Below are positions 18,438 to 27,267 of a DNA stretch of 64,000 nucleotides, piece after piece. The position numbers and the translations under genes are program-made. Positions within the stretch are counted from its first letter, which is position 1; each line of letters starts with the position of its first letter. The DNA is from Alitabrizicola rongguiensis (GTDB lineage Bacteria > Pseudomonadota > Alphaproteobacteria > Rhodobacterales > Rhodobacteraceae). Where the stretch lies: NCBI RefSeq assembly GCF_021491355.1, contig NZ_JAKENF010000001.1:682001-746000 (forward strand). Direction: 5' to 3'. The notes under the pieces are model-generated. The model ran no database searches. It worked only from the letters and a program-made list of their open reading frames with translations, and was not told where the DNA came from.

Positions 18438-20402
18438 ATGACCAATCAGTCCCAAACCGAAGTCGTTTATCCGGCATCGCCTGAATTCGTGGCGAAGGCG
18501 CATATCGACGCGGCCAAATACGAAAAGATGTATGCCGCCTCGATCGCCGACCCGGATGCATTCTGGGGCGAGCATGGCAAACGGATCGACTGGATCCAGG
18601 ACTATACCAAGGTCAAGAACACCGACTTCACCTTTGGCCAGGTGTCGATCAAGTGGTTCGAGGACGGAAAACTGAACGTCTCGGCCAACTGCATCGATCG
18701 TCACGTCGCCCGGCGCGGCAACCAGAACGCAATAATCTGGGAACCGGATGACCCCAGCCAGCCCGCAAAACACATCTCTTATGCTGACCTGCTCGAGAAT
18801 GTGTGCCGCATGGCGAACGTGCTCAAGGCGCATGGCGTCAAGAAGGGCGACCGGGTCGTTCTGTACCTGCCGATGATCCCGGAAGCCGCATATGCGATGC
18901 TGGCCTGCGCCCGCATCGGCGCCATTCATTCCATAGTCTTCGCAGGTTTCTCGCCCGACGCCCTGGCCAACCGCATCAACGACAGCGAGGCGCGTATCCT
19001 CATCACCGCAGACTACGCGCCGCGCGGCGGCAAGAAGACCCCGCTCAAGGCCAATGCCGATGCCGCGCTCCTGCATTGCGACGACCATGTGAAATGCCTC
19101 GTCGTGAAGCACACCGGCGACCAGACCTCGTGGCGCGAAGGCCGCGACTTCGACGTGAACGCGGAAATGGCCTGGGCCGCACCCTATTGCGCCTATACCG
19201 AGATGGGGGCCGAGGACCCGCTCTTCATCCTTTACACCTCGGGCTCGACCGGCAAGCCGAAGGGCGTCGTCCATACTTCGGGCGGCTACCTCGTCTATGC
19301 CTCGATGACCCACCAGATCACCTTCGATTACCACGAGGGCGATGTGTTCTGGTGCACCGCCGATGTGGGTTGGGTGACCGGCCACAGCTACATCATCTAC
19401 GGCCCGCTCGCGAACGGCGCGACGACCATCATGTTCGAGGGCGTGCCGACCTTCCCGGATGCCGGCCGCTTCTGGGAAGTCTGCGCCAAGCACAAGGTGA
19501 CACAGTTCTACACTGCTCCCACCGCAATCCGTTCGCTGATGGGGCTTGGGGCCGAGTGGGTCGAAAAGCACGACCTGTCGTCCCTGCGCCTGCTGGGCTC
19601 GGTGGGTGAGCCGATCAACCCGGAAGCCTGGAACTGGTACAACACCCATGTCGGCAAGGGCCGCTGCCCGATCGTCGACACTTTCTGGCAGACTGAGACT
19701 GGCGGACACCTCATCACCCCGCTTCCGGGCGCGATCCCGCAGAAACCGGGTTCGGCCACCAAGCCGTTCTTTGGCGTCAAACCGGTGATCCTCGACCCGA
19801 GCAACGCCAAGGTTCAGGAAGAAACCGAGACCGAAGGCGTGCTCTGCATCGCCGACAGCTGGCCGGGCCAGATGCGCACCCTCTGGGGCGATCACCAGCG
19901 CTTCCAGGAAGCCTACTTCGGCCAGTATCGCGGCTACTACTTCACCGGTGACGGCTGCCGCCGCGACAAGGACGGCTACTACTGGATCACGGGCCGCGTC
20001 GATGACGTCATCAACGTCTCGGGCCACCGTATGGGCACCGCCGAGGTCGAAAGCGCCCTCGTCGCCCATCCGAAGGTCGCCGAAGCCGCCGTTGTCGGCT
20101 ATCCGCATGACATCAAGGGCCAGGGCATCTACGCCTATGTCACCCTGATGAACGGGGTCGAGCCGACCGACGCCTTGCGGAAGGAACTCGAAGGCTGGGT
20201 CCGGACCGAGATCGGCCCGATTGCCAAGCCCGACCTGATCCAGTGGGCCCCCGGCCTGCCCAAGACCCGTTCGGGCAAGATCATGCGCCGCATCCTGCGC
20301 AAGATCGCCGAGAACGACTTCGGCAGTCTCGGCGACACCTCGACCCTCGCCGACCCGGGCGTGGTGGACGAGCTGATCGACAACCGCATGAACCGGGGCT
20401 GA
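18438..20402 (+). CDS. acs: acetyl-CoA synthetase (AMP-forming)
   Basis: A 654-residue protein from the ATG at 18438, supported by GGAGGAG five bases upstream; the frame is open further up without a better site. The adenylate-forming core is intact: P-loop [11 protein letters not shown] near residue 263, the [14 protein letters not shown] and FWQTETGGH acyl-CoA synthetase blocks, YYFTGDG, and the C-terminal [11 protein letters not shown] whose Lys is the catalytic residue normally controlled by acetylation. It makes acetyl-CoA from acetate, ATP and CoA, releasing AMP and PPi. It is followed 7 bp later by adk, and then by an MHS-type transporter. This arrangement suggests an acetate or short-chain-acid utilisation unit. 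Confidence 0.97.
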   Translation: MTNQSQTEVVYPASPEFVAKAHIDAAKYEKMYAASIADPDAFWGEHGKRIDWIQDYTKVKNTDFTFGQVSIKWFEDGKLNVSANCIDRHVARRGNQNAIIWEPDDPSQPAKHISYADLLENVCRMANVLKAHGVKKGDRVVLYLPMIPEAAYAMLACARIGAIHSIVFAGFSPDALANRINDSEARILITADYAPRGGKKTPLKANADAALLHCDDHVKCLVVKHTGDQTSWREGRDFDVNAEMAWAAPYCAYTEMGAEDPLFILYTSGSTGKPKGVVHTSGGYLVYASMTHQITFDYHEGDVFWCTADVGWVTGHSYIIYGPLANGATTIMFEGVPTFPDAGRFWEVCAKHKVTQFYTAPTAIRSLMGLGAEWVEKHDLSSLRLLGSVGEPINPEAWNWYNTHVGKGRCPIVDTFWQTETGGHLITPLPGAIPQKPGSATKPFFGVKPVILDPSNAKVQEETETEGVLCIADSWPGQMRTLWGDHQRFQEAYFGQYRGYYFTGDGCRRDKDGYYWITGRVDDVINVSGHRMGTAEVESALVAHPKVAEAAVVGYPHDIKGQGIYAYVTLMNGVEPTDALRKELEGWVRTEIGPIAKPDLIQWAPGLPKTRSGKIMRRILRKIAENDFGSLGDTSTLADPGVVDELIDNRMNRG

Positions 20403-20409
20403 TCGGCAC

Positions 20410-21075
20410 ATGGCTGCACCGGTTTTCATTCTTCTCGGACCGCCCGGGGCCGGCAAGGGAACCCAGGCCCGAATCCTGCAAGAGGATTTCGGCCTGGTTC
20501 AGCTGTCGACTGGCGACTTGCTGCGGGCGGCAGTTGGCGCGGGTACGCCAGCCGGCCTCGCCGCGAAGGCGGTCATGGAGGCGGGCGGTCTTGTCTCGGA
20601 CGAAATCGTTCTTGCCATCCTTAAGGAACGCCTCGCCCAGCCCGATACCGCAGCCGGGGTCGTCCTTGACGGTTTCCCGCGCACGGCAGTGCAGGCACGC
20701 GCACTGGACGTACTTCTGGCCGAGACCGGCCAGGGCGTGACGGCCGCCATCAGCATGGAAGTGGACGACGAGGCGATGGTTGATCGCGTCTCGGGCCGCT
20801 TCACCTGCGCCCAGTGCGGCGAGGGCTATCACGACAGCTTCAAGCATCCCGCCGTTGCGGGAACTTGCGACAAATGCGGCGGCACGGAGTTCAAGCGCCG
20901 GGCCGACGACAATGCCGAAACGGTCCGTGCCAGGCTTCATGCCTATCACGACCAGACGGCGCCGCTCATCGCCTATTACGAGGGCAAGGGGCTCCTGGAA
21001 CGCATCGACGCGATGGAAACCATCCCGGCGATCCGCCAGGCGCTCGGGGCCATCGTGAACCGCGTGACGGCCTGA
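20410..21075 (+). CDS. adk: adenylate kinase, zinc-LID type
   Basis: A 221-residue enzyme with the P-loop GPPGAGKG at residues 10-17, the NMP-binding region STGDLLRA, DGFPRT, and a long LID domain with two Cys pairs (CAQC and CDKC) that form a structural zinc site. It interconverts ATP plus AMP and two ADP. Lying 7 bp behind acs it is well placed to recycle the AMP made by that enzyme. Ribosomal-protein operon genes (secY, rpmJ), the usual company of the housekeeping adk, are absent, so this may be a second, pathway-linked copy. Confidence 0.95.
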   Translation: MAAPVFILLGPPGAGKGTQARILQEDFGLVQLSTGDLLRAAVGAGTPAGLAAKAVMEAGGLVSDEIVLAILKERLAQPDTAAGVVLDGFPRTAVQARALDVLLAETGQGVTAAISMEVDDEAMVDRVSGRFTCAQCGEGYHDSFKHPAVAGTCDKCGGTEFKRRADDNAETVRARLHAYHDQTAPLIAYYEGKGLLERIDAMETIPAIRQALGAIVNRVTA

Positions 21076-21082
21076 AGGGAGG

Positions 21083-21109
21083 ATCGTGTCCGGCACGGTC
21101 GGGCACGAT
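21083..21109 (+). terminator. hairpin after adk
   Basis: Arms ATCGTG and CACGAT, extended inward past a mismatch by CCG/CGG, enclose a 7-base loop. The hairpin begins 8 bp after the adk stop. There is no T-tract, so it is more likely an mRNA-processing or attenuation hairpin between adk and the transporter gene than a full terminator. Confidence 0.35.
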
Positions 21110-21261
21110 GGAGAAGTGGGGGAGACAGCGGAAATCGTGCTGCGGCGCGCCAACCCGGCCATCGCCGGGACCGGGAGAGGTTTGCCCGGCGCCAAGCCCA
21201 ACTGCGGTCTCAAACCGGGGAACTGGCCGGCCGGAAGGTCGGATAACAAGGAGGAACGGAC

Positions 21262-23061
21262 ATGACAGCGAAACCGTCGGCCGCCAAGGTCGACCGCGCC
21301 CGCCCGATGACAGCCGAGGAAAAGAAGGTCATTCTTGCCTCGTCTCTGGGCACAGTCTTCGAATGGTACGACTTCTATCTCTATGGATCGCTTGCCAAGA
21401 TCATCGGCGCCCAGTTCTTCTCGGCTTTCCCCGAGGCGACACAGGGCATCTTCGCCCTTCTCGCCTTTGCCGCGGGCTTCCTCGTCCGTCCGTTCGGCGC
21501 ATTGGTCTTTGGTTCGCTCGGCGACCTGATCGGCCGGAAATACACCTTCCTCGTGACGATCCTCATCATGGGTCTGTCGACCTTCATCGTCGGTCTTTTG
21601 CCCGGCTCGGAATCCATCGGCATCGCCGCGCCGATCATCCTGATCGCGCTGCGCATGCTGCAGGGCCTCGCGCTTGGAGGTGAATACGGCGGTGCGGCAG
21701 TCTATGTCGCCGAACACGCCCCGAACGGACGCCGCGGCTACTACACCAGCTGGATCCAGACCACCGCGACGCTTGGCCTGTTCCTGTCGCTGATCGTCAT
21801 CCTTGTCGTCACCAGCATCGTCAACAGCGGCTGGGCTCCGACCGAACTGCTGAAGGACGGACAGCCGGTAATGGGTCCCGATGGCAAACCCACGATGGTC
21901 ACCGCTTTCCAGTCTTGGGGCTGGCGTATTCCGTTCCTGCTTTCGGCGGCTCTTCTGGGCGTTTCGCTCTATATCCGCCTGACGATGGAAGAAAGCCCGG
22001 TGTTCAAGAAGATGAAGGCGGAAGGCGCGACCTCGAAGGCGCCGCTGCGTGAAGCTTTCGGCCAGTGGAAGAATGCCAAGTTCGCAGTCATCGCTCTGCT
22101 CGGCCTCGTCGCCGGGCAGGCTGTGGTGTGGTACTCGGGTCAATTCTACGCCCTGTTCTTCCTGCAAAGCGTCGCCAAGGTGGACAGTTTCACCGCCAAC
22201 ATCCTGATCGCTGTGGCGCTGGCGCTCGGCACAATGTTCTTCGTCTACTTCGGCTCGCTTTCCGACAAGATCGGCCGCAAGCCGGTCATCCTCGCTGGCC
22301 TTCTTCTGGCCTGCGTGACCTACTTCCCGGTGTTCAAGTACATCCTGGCCACCGCCAACCCAGCCCTCGACGCCGCGCAGCGCAGCGCGCAGGTCATAGT
22401 GACCGCCGACCCGAACGAGTGCTCGTTCCAGTTCAACCCGGTCGGAACGGCCAAGTTCACCACCTCCTGCGACCAGGCGAAAGCTCTGCTCGGCGCTGCG
22501 GCGGTGAACTACACCACGGTTGATGCCCCTGCCGGTACCCCGGCCTCGGTCTCCGTGAACGGCACCGTGATCCCGGGCGTCGACACCGCTGGCATGGACG
22601 AGGCAGCCGCGAAAACGGCGAAGGCCGACTTCAGCAAAGCCGTGAACGCGGCACTGATCGGCGCCGGCTATCCGATGGTCGCGGCCGAAAACACCACCGT
22701 CGTAAAGATCGCGTCGTTCGGTGACGTGTTTAAGGCGCAGTCGCTCAAGCTGATCGTCGTGCTGTGGTACCTGATCCTGCTGGTGACGATGGTCTACGGT
22801 CCGATCGCCGCGGCTCTGGTCGAACTGTTCCCGACCCGCATCCGCTACTCTGGCATGTCGTTGCCCTACCACATCGGTAACGGCTGGTTCGGGGGCCTAC
22901 TTCCTGCGACCGCAGCCGCGATCGCTCTGCAGGTGGGTAACGTCTACTCGGGTCTCTGGTATGCCATCATCGTGGCTGCTGGTACGTTCATCATCGGCCT
23001 GATCTTCGTGCCGCAGACGCATCAACGGGACATCTTCTCCGACGAGTTCAACCGTCGTTGA
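21262..23061 (+). CDS. MFS transporter, metabolite:H+ symporter (MHS) type with large loop insert
   Basis: A 599-residue membrane protein with the MHS signature at the first helices (GTVFEWYDFYLYG), RPFGALVFGSLGDLIGRK in loop 2-3 and GGEYGGAAVYVAEH in helix 4-5. Ordinary MHS carriers have about 430-560 residues. This one carries an extra hydrophilic segment at about residues 365-490 between two late helices, with a Cys pair (NECSF and TSCDQ) that could form a disulfide if it faces the periplasm. Its ribosome binding site is AAGGAGG. Position behind acs-adk suggests uptake of acetate, propionate or a related acid; substrate is inference. Confidence 0.88.
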   Translation: MTAKPSAAKVDRARPMTAEEKKVILASSLGTVFEWYDFYLYGSLAKIIGAQFFSAFPEATQGIFALLAFAAGFLVRPFGALVFGSLGDLIGRKYTFLVTILIMGLSTFIVGLLPGSESIGIAAPIILIALRMLQGLALGGEYGGAAVYVAEHAPNGRRGYYTSWIQTTATLGLFLSLIVILVVTSIVNSGWAPTELLKDGQPVMGPDGKPTMVTAFQSWGWRIPFLLSAALLGVSLYIRLTMEESPVFKKMKAEGATSKAPLREAFGQWKNAKFAVIALLGLVAGQAVVWYSGQFYALFFLQSVAKVDSFTANILIAVALALGTMFFVYFGSLSDKIGRKPVILAGLLLACVTYFPVFKYILATANPALDAAQRSAQVIVTADPNECSFQFNPVGTAKFTTSCDQAKALLGAAAVNYTTVDAPAGTPASVSVNGTVIPGVDTAGMDEAAAKTAKADFSKAVNAALIGAGYPMVAAENTTVVKIASFGDVFKAQSLKLIVVLWYLILLVTMVYGPIAAALVELFPTRIRYSGMSLPYHIGNGWFGGLLPATAAAIALQVGNVYSGLWYAIIVAAGTFIIGLIFVPQTHQRDIFSDEFNRR

Positions 23062-23076
23062 TTTCCCCCTGAACTT

Positions 23077-23109
23077 GGTGCCCCCGGAGCAATTCGGGGG
23101 CACCATTTT
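23077..23109 (+). terminator. Rho-independent terminator after the MHS transporter
   Basis: A perfect 10-bp stem, GGTGCCCCCG paired with CGGGGGCACC, with an 8-base loop, followed by ATTTT and a TTAT. It starts 16 bp after the transporter stop. It ends the acs-adk-transporter transcription unit and separates it from the receiver-domain gene. Confidence 0.8.
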
Positions 23110-23167
23110 GGTCTTATGACGACCGGTCACTAAGGGACCGCGCCGACACGTCCGACGGGAGGTCGCG

Positions 23168-23554
23168 ATGTCCGGGAGCAGATTGAAGAGGGTCCTCGTT
23201 GTTGAACATGACGACGGTATCGCCACAGCACTTGAATACCTGATCTCACGCGAAGGTCTGGACCAAGACCGTGTCGCCAGCGGGTCCGCAGCAATTGAGC
23301 GCATCCGCAAGTTCCGTCCCGATCTTGTTCTTCTTGATGCTACTGTGCCTGGAATCTCCGGCTACGACATCTGCCGCAGCGTCCGGGACGACCGCGAGTT
23401 GTCCCACATCAAGATACTGCTGATGACCGCCCGAGGTCCCGCGGGCGAACGCCGGCGTGGAACAGATCTTGGCGCAGACGGCTTTGTCAGCAAGCCTTTC
23501 GAACTGAAGGACCTGCGCGACCAGATGCGTCGCCTTCTTGCCGCAGGGGTTTAG
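23168..23554 (+). CDS. single-domain response regulator receiver
   Basis: A 128-residue stand-alone CheY-like domain. The acidic pocket is EHDD at residues 13-16, the phosphoacceptor is Asp57 in LVLLDATVPG, the switch Thr lies in LLMTARG and the invariant Lys in SKPF. There is no output domain, so it must act by protein contact or as a phosphorelay intermediate. The gene follows the transporter terminator, has the ribosome binding site GGGAGG, and its stop codon overlaps that of the convergent small membrane protein. No histidine kinase is encoded in the window. Confidence 0.9.
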   Translation: MSGSRLKRVLVVEHDDGIATALEYLISREGLDQDRVASGSAAIERIRKFRPDLVLLDATVPGISGYDICRSVRDDRELSHIKILLMTARGPAGERRRGTDLGADGFVSKPFELKDLRDQMRRLLAAGV

Positions 23555-23832
23555 CCCTTCGTTCGCATGACGACGGCACGAATAGCGTAGACGATCGCCA
23601 GCAGAATGATATTGGACACGATCCCCACCAGGAAGGTCCGAAGGTCGGGCAGAAGTCCGACGCCGCCATGCGTCATCGGCGCGATCACCGCTACGAATAG
23701 GACGCCGAACGCCAGGGGCATGATCGCTCCCGTTGAACCCGCCGTCCGCATCTGCGTGAACATAAGTGCGACGATCAGGCCCACACGAAAAGGATCCAGC
23801 AGTTGCGACTGTAGCAGTTGCAGCAAATCCAT
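23551..23832 (-). CDS. small three-helix membrane protein downstream of kup
   Basis: A 93-residue protein with hydrophobic segments at about residues 14-28, 36-54 and 63-84 and a basic C-terminus (VVMRTKG). It resembles nothing I can name. It lies 56 bp downstream of kup on the same strand, so it may be co-transcribed and could assist or modify that transporter. Its last 4 bp overlap the receiver-domain gene on the other strand, so the two transcripts are antisense at their 3' ends. The coding call rests on membrane topology, ATG start and position. Confidence 0.65.
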   Translation of the reverse strand: MDLLQLLQSQLLDPFRVGLIVALMFTQMRTAGSTGAIMPLAFGVLFVAVIAPMTHGGVGLLPDLRTFLVGIVSNIILLAIVYAIRAVVMRTKG

Positions 23833-23888
23833 AGTATTGCTCCCCCTATTGCGCCAACTTGGACGGAATGGCCAGGCCCGGCAAGGGC

Positions 23889-25868
23889 TTAGACGGCCAC
23901 CCGCTCTCCTAGCTCTACGACACGATCCCTCGGCAGGTGATAATAGTCCGTCGGATCGGCCGAGAAGCGCGACAGAAGCGCGTAAATCTGGTCCAGCAGT
24001 CGCTCGATACCGATCGGCCCGGTCACAACGGGACGGCGGCGGCCAAGGAAGAAGCTCGAGCTCATCACGTCGAACTTGAGCCCTGCCCGCCGGGCAAGCG
24101 CCATGGACCTGCTGATGTTCGGTGTCTCCATGAACCCGAACCTCAGGGTCAGCCGCCCGAAATGCTCGCCCAGTCGTTCCCAGGTCGCCCGTTCCTCGGG
24201 CGCGGCGACCGGCGTCCGGAGCGTTTCCACGGTAAGGATGACCGTCTGGTCGTGCAGGACGCGGTTGTGCTTGAGGTTGTGCAGCAGGGCCGACGGCACG
24301 ACCGTCGGATCGGGCGTCAGGAAGAAGGCCGTGCCGGGACAGATATGCACCGAACTGTGTCCCATCGAACGGACGAACCCTTCAAGACCGACAAGTTGCT
24401 TGTGCGCCTTGGCCAGCACGTTCTGTGAACCACGCCACCAGGCCCACATGATAAGCCCCATCGCCGCAGCGACCATCAGCGGCACATATCCACCCTCCTC
24501 GACCTTGACCAGGTTCGACGAAAGGAAGGCCAGTTCGAGAACGGCAATTGGCAGAGCGAACAAGATCGCCGTCCCAAGCGTCAGACGCCCCGATGCAACG
24601 ATGAAGATGATACCGAGCAGCGTCGTCACGATCATCGTGCCCGTCACAGCGATGCCATATGCAGATGCCAACGCGCTGGATGAACCGAAGCTCAGCACCA
24701 GCCAGAGTACACCAAAGAGCATGGCCCAGTTGACCGACCCGATATAGATCTGACCACTCTGGTCGTGTGAGGTATGACGGATCGTAACCCGTGGCAGCAG
24801 GCCGAGTTGCACCGCAGCCCGCGCCATAGAATAGGCGCCCGAAATCACCGCCTGCGCTGCGATTACGGTCGCCATCGTTGCCAGCGCCACAAGGAACGGC
24901 AAGGTCGTTTCAGATGCCAGCAGGAAGAACGGATTGCTGATTGCCTCGGGTCGGGTGAGCACGAGTGCACCCTGCCCGAGATAGTTCAGCACGAGGGCCG
25001 GGAAGACCATAAGGAACCATGCAAGCCTGATCGGCCGCCGTCCGAAATGGCCAAGATCGGCGTAAAGTGCCTCTGCGCCAGTGACCGAAAGAAACACGGC
25101 GCCCAGTACGATGAACGCAACTCCCAGGTGATCCATCAGGAACGTTACGGAAAGCACCGGGTTGAACGCCGTCAGAACCACCGGCGCGCTCACGATCTCG
25201 GTCAGACCGAGCCATGCAAGCACCAGGAACCAGATCGCCGTAATCGGTCCGAAGGCGAAGGCGATTGACCCTGTCCCGCTTCGCTGCACCACGAAGAGTG
25301 CAAGAAGGATGCCGACCGTGATCGGAACGACGAACTCCTCCATCGAGGGCAGGATGAGTTCTGTCCCTTCGACAGCCGATAGCACCGAAATGGCCGGTGT
25401 GATGATCGCGTCGCCCGCGAAGAGCGCCGCCCCCGCGACGGCCAGCATCAGAACCGGAAGCGACCTCCTGCCGATTGCAAGGCGGGCCAACGTGTACAGC
25501 GCCAGGACGCCGCCCTCGCCTCGGTTGTCGGCACGCAAGAGCAACATCACGTACTTGACCGTCACAACGATGATGAGTGTCCAGATGATGAGCGACAGCA
25601 GCCCCAGAACCTCGGACTGCTGCAGCCCGTCCTTCGCGACCGGACCCAGAGCCTCGCGAAAGGCGTAGATCGGGCTGGTACCGATGTCGCCGTAGACGAC
25701 ACCCAGGGCACCAAGCGTCAGTGCTGCCACACCTGTTGGGGCGGCATGCTCGTGTTTTTCTTCGGATTCATCCCGCAGGAAAGTCGCGATGTCCAATTCG
25801 CCGTCATCGAAAAGCGGCAACTGGCGCTCTTTCGGCGGATGCCGATCTTGTGAGTGGTTTTTGGTCAT
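23889..25868 (-). CDS. kup: Kup-type potassium transporter
   Basis: A 659-residue protein. After a 45-residue hydrophilic N-terminus comes the Kup hallmark LGALGVVYGDIGTSPIYAFRE, then KYVMLLLRADNRGEGG, FAGDAIITPAISVLSAVEG and HTSHDQSGQIYIGSVNW. About twelve membrane helices end near residue 460 and a C-terminal cytosolic domain of about 190 residues follows. It takes up K+ with H+ symport across the inner membrane. The N-terminal extension with many His, Asp and Glu residues is somewhat longer than in E. coli Kup. A small membrane protein gene follows on the same strand. Confidence 0.95.
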   Translation of the reverse strand: MTKNHSQDRHPPKERQLPLFDDGELDIATFLRDESEEKHEHAAPTGVAALTLGALGVVYGDIGTSPIYAFREALGPVAKDGLQQSEVLGLLSLIIWTLIIVVTVKYVMLLLRADNRGEGGVLALYTLARLAIGRRSLPVLMLAVAGAALFAGDAIITPAISVLSAVEGTELILPSMEEFVVPITVGILLALFVVQRSGTGSIAFAFGPITAIWFLVLAWLGLTEIVSAPVVLTAFNPVLSVTFLMDHLGVAFIVLGAVFLSVTGAEALYADLGHFGRRPIRLAWFLMVFPALVLNYLGQGALVLTRPEAISNPFFLLASETTLPFLVALATMATVIAAQAVISGAYSMARAAVQLGLLPRVTIRHTSHDQSGQIYIGSVNWAMLFGVLWLVLSFGSSSALASAYGIAVTGTMIVTTLLGIIFIVASGRLTLGTAILFALPIAVLELAFLSSNLVKVEEGGYVPLMVAAAMGLIMWAWWRGSQNVLAKAHKQLVGLEGFVRSMGHSSVHICPGTAFFLTPDPTVVPSALLHNLKHNRVLHDQTVILTVETLRTPVAAPEERATWERLGEHFGRLTLRFGFMETPNISRSMALARRAGLKFDVMSSSFFLGRRRPVVTGPIGIERLLDQIYALLSRFSADPTDYYHLPRDRVVELGERVAV

Positions 25869-26030
25869 TTGGGGGATAGCTGCGGTCTACAGCCGGTAGC
25901 AGGCAGATCAGCAAACGCTTTCATCGCCTATTGCTCCCGCACTGGCCGGAACAAGCTCCTGTATCGATCGTGTGACAGCCACGATCACTGAAACTTTACC
26001 GGCACCCCAGTTACCCCGCAAGATGATTCT

Positions 26031-26066
26031 GCGATGCGGCATCGGCGTCAGCAGATGCCGCATCGC
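26031..26066 (-). terminator. 13-bp hairpin downstream of terC
   Basis: A perfect 13-bp stem (GCGATGCGGCATC with GATGCCGCATCGC) and a 10-base loop, 20 bp past the terC stop. Reading on the minus strand it is followed by AGAATCATCTT rather than a clean T-run. It is likely the terC terminator or a 3'-end stabiliser separating terC from kup, whose promoter would then lie in 25869-26030. Confidence 0.6.
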
Positions 26067-26085
26067 GAACGCAGTGGGTGTGAGT

Positions 26086-27066
26086 TCAGCCTGCCGCGAC
26101 CTCTCGGCGGCTGCGCCACAGCGAATAGATCGTTCCTGCCCCGAGGATGCCAAACGTCACCGCAAGCGACCAGGACGCAGGGAACTTCTCCCATCCCATC
26201 AGATCGGCGACGAAGATCTTCGAACCGATGAAGACCAGCAGGATGGCCAGAGCATGTTTCAGGTAATGGAAGCGATGCAGAACCGCGGCCAGCGCGAAAT
26301 AGAGCGCGCGTAGGCCAAGGATGGCAAAGATGTTCGAGGTGTAGACGATGTAGGGGTCAGTCGTGATGGCAAAGACGGCAGGCACCGAGTCGACGGCGAA
26401 GACGAGGTCGGCGATCTCGATCAGGACCAGTGCAAGAAACAGCGGCGTCATCCAGCGGACAACCTTGCCCGTCTTGGGATCGGCCTCACGCACGAAGAAG
26501 GCATGGCCATGCAGTTTGTCGGTCACCCGGAAATGCTTGCGCAGGAACTTCAGCACCGGGTTCTCGCTCAGATCGGTCTCCTTTTCGTCGGTGACCAGCA
26601 TCTTGATGCCGGTAAAGATCAGGAACGCCGCGAAGAGGTAAAGCACCCAGCCATACTGGGCGACCAGCGTCGCCCCTACCCCGATCATGATGCCCCGAAG
26701 CACGATGACCCCCAGAATGCCCCAGAATAGCACGCGGTGCTGATAGGCGCGCGGGATGGCGAAAAAGCTGAAGATCAGCGCGATGACAAAGACGTTGTCC
26801 AGCGCCAGTGTCTTTTCCACCACGAAAGCCGTCATGTATTCGGCAGCCGAATTTGCTCCGAACTGGAACCAGACGAAGCCGCCGAAGGCGACGCCAAGAC
26901 TGATATAAAGTGCCGAAAGCTTCAGGCTTTCACGGACACCGATCTCGTGATCCTCACGGTTCAGGACACCCAGGTCAAAGACCAGAAGCGCCAGAACGAT
27001 ACCGATGAAGGTGAGCCACAACCACATCGGCGTGCCCAGGAACATTGTGTAGAGCAGGGTTTCCAT
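26086..27066 (-). CDS. TerC/Alx family integral membrane protein
   Basis: A 326-residue protein with about nine membrane helices. Family signatures are LVFDLGVLNRE near residue 30, VVEKTLALDNVFVIALIFSFF, and in the second half LVLIEIADLVFAVDSVPAVFAIT, where the two Asp-containing motifs of TerC occur. The best studied members (Alx, MeeY/TerC) export Mn2+ or help load it into secreted proteins; metal transport here is inference. The ribosome binding site GAGAGGAC precedes the ATG. It is downstream of exoD on the same strand with a 200-bp gap that could hold its own promoter or leader. Confidence 0.92.
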   Translation of the reverse strand: METLLYTMFLGTPMWLWLTFIGIVLALLVFDLGVLNREDHEIGVRESLKLSALYISLGVAFGGFVWFQFGANSAAEYMTAFVVEKTLALDNVFVIALIFSFFAIPRAYQHRVLFWGILGVIVLRGIMIGVGATLVAQYGWVLYLFAAFLIFTGIKMLVTDEKETDLSENPVLKFLRKHFRVTDKLHGHAFFVREADPKTGKVVRWMTPLFLALVLIEIADLVFAVDSVPAVFAITTDPYIVYTSNIFAILGLRALYFALAAVLHRFHYLKHALAILLVFIGSKIFVADLMGWEKFPASWSLAVTFGILGAGTIYSLWRSRREVAAG

Positions 27067-27267
27067 TCGCGTCCTCTCGCAATTTCCGATCGCGCTTGAC
27101 GCCTGCCTTCCCCATCTTCGTGGAGTTACCGGGCGGACACCGAGCGCACTCGATGCGGTCCGACATCACGACACAGTGTCGTCAGAGGGGCCCGGCCCGC
27201 GTGATGCGAGATGGAGCGTGGCCTGTTCGATGGCAAGGGGGCGACAGCGAAAAATCGCAGGCGTTTC
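27067..27267 (-). promoter_or_regulatory. leader/promoter region of terC
   Basis: A 201-bp gap between exoD and terC. It contains a perfect 7-bp dyad, ACGACAC-A-GTGTCGT, at 27168-27182. Nearer the gene is a structured stretch with complementary short blocks (GGTAACTCC and GGGGAAGG, on the minus strand). TerC/Alx genes in other bacteria are often preceded by a Mn2+ (yybP-ykoY) riboswitch. I looked for its hallmark GGGGAGTAG and did not find it, so no riboswitch is claimed. Confidence 0.4.

Noticed and set aside
20281-22872. An 863-codon frame on the minus strand across adk and the transporter
   Set aside because: Antisense shadow of acs, adk and the MHS transporter; it crosses gene boundaries and has no recognisable motifs.
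27067-27267. yybP-ykoY manganese riboswitch ahead of terC
   Set aside because: Expected from the gene family, but the GGGGAGTAG core and its pairing partner are not present, so it is not claimed.
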